Shown here piece after piece: positions 63,986-64,000 of a stretch of DNA of 64,000 nucleotides. The notes under the pieces were generated by a model that did no database searches, was not told the DNA's origin, and saw only the letters and a program-made list of their open reading frames with translations. Source of the stretch: BS750m-G69 sp964441235. Lineage in GTDB: Bacteria > Fidelibacterota > UBA2242. The translations under genes and the position numbers were made by a program. Position 1 is the stretch's first letter, and every line of letters starts with the position of its first letter. The DNA lies in NCBI GenBank assembly GCA_964441235.1, contig CAYTUQ010000002.1, positions 1 to 64,000 of the forward strand. Direction: 5' to 3'.

Positions 63986-64000
63986 TTGATAATTGGTGAG

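Overview
The window is AT-rich bacterial DNA. It most likely comes from the FCB superphylum (Bacteroidota/Ignavibacteria/Calditrichota/Marinimicrobia-like). The signs are a secreted beta-propeller ending in a type IX secretion sorting domain (motif NFPNPFNSYTTIPY, then a GGIYIYEL/KKLVYIK tail), a PorV/UPF0164-like outer-membrane protein, a TonB-ExbD-ExbD-ExbB operon, and a cobalamin riboswitch ahead of a BtuB-like TonB receptor. A phylum call from these alone is inference. I found no rRNA, tRNA or CRISPR array.

Layout. 0-7 kb: start of a secreted protein running off the left edge, a decayed and an intact DeoR regulator, an operon of metallopeptidase, PorV-like protein and c-type cytochrome lipoprotein, then a leftward exbB-exbD-exbD-tonB operon. 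7-18 kb: a Na+/Ca2+ exchanger whose stop codon is completed by a miniature transposable element, a DegV-DhaL(-PAS) fusion, a nitrilase/HD/PspC group, and the conserved run radical SAM TIGR03960/TIGR03936 - rng - rplU - rpmA. 18-31 kb: CPA2 antiporter with PTS IIA partner, aspS, phoH, a truncated gpmI, the B12 riboswitch with btuB and a BtuG-like propeller, a molybdenum-cofactor-sulfurase-like class V aminotransferase, and a multiply frameshifted S9 peptidase remnant.

33-45 kb is a defence island: AbiEi/AbiEii, RadC, an N6-adenine methylase with an N-terminal PD-(D/E)XK-like domain, an uncharacterised helical protein, an HsdS specificity subunit fused in frame to a spore-photoproduct-lyase-type radical SAM domain, a TcmP family protein, a tiny Mrr-like nuclease candidate, an MNT/HEPN pair and a Fic protein. 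Decayed copies of the hsdS 3' tail sit between these modules, so the island looks like a cassette array built at the hsdS 3' end. This is the best candidate for an undescribed system.

45-57 kb is a coherent catabolic cluster: esterase, zinc alcohol dehydrogenase, two YgeW-like transcarbamoylases, a carbamate kinase, a threonine-synthase-like PLP enzyme, MocA, XdhC and the three subunits of a xanthine-dehydrogenase-type molybdenum hydroxylase. It is probably for purine (urate/xanthine) or related N-heterocycle breakdown yielding carbamoyl phosphate and ATP. 57-63 kb is a second accessory region: two two-gene modules (one clearly TIGR04255 family), a RadC remnant, and two direct-repeat remnants of a DNA methylase C-terminus flanking one module. 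A TPR protein ends the window.

Intergenic regions are rich in dispersed palindromic repeats: at least two MITE-like families, a 95-bp repeat present twice in opposite orientation, and several simple tandem arrays.
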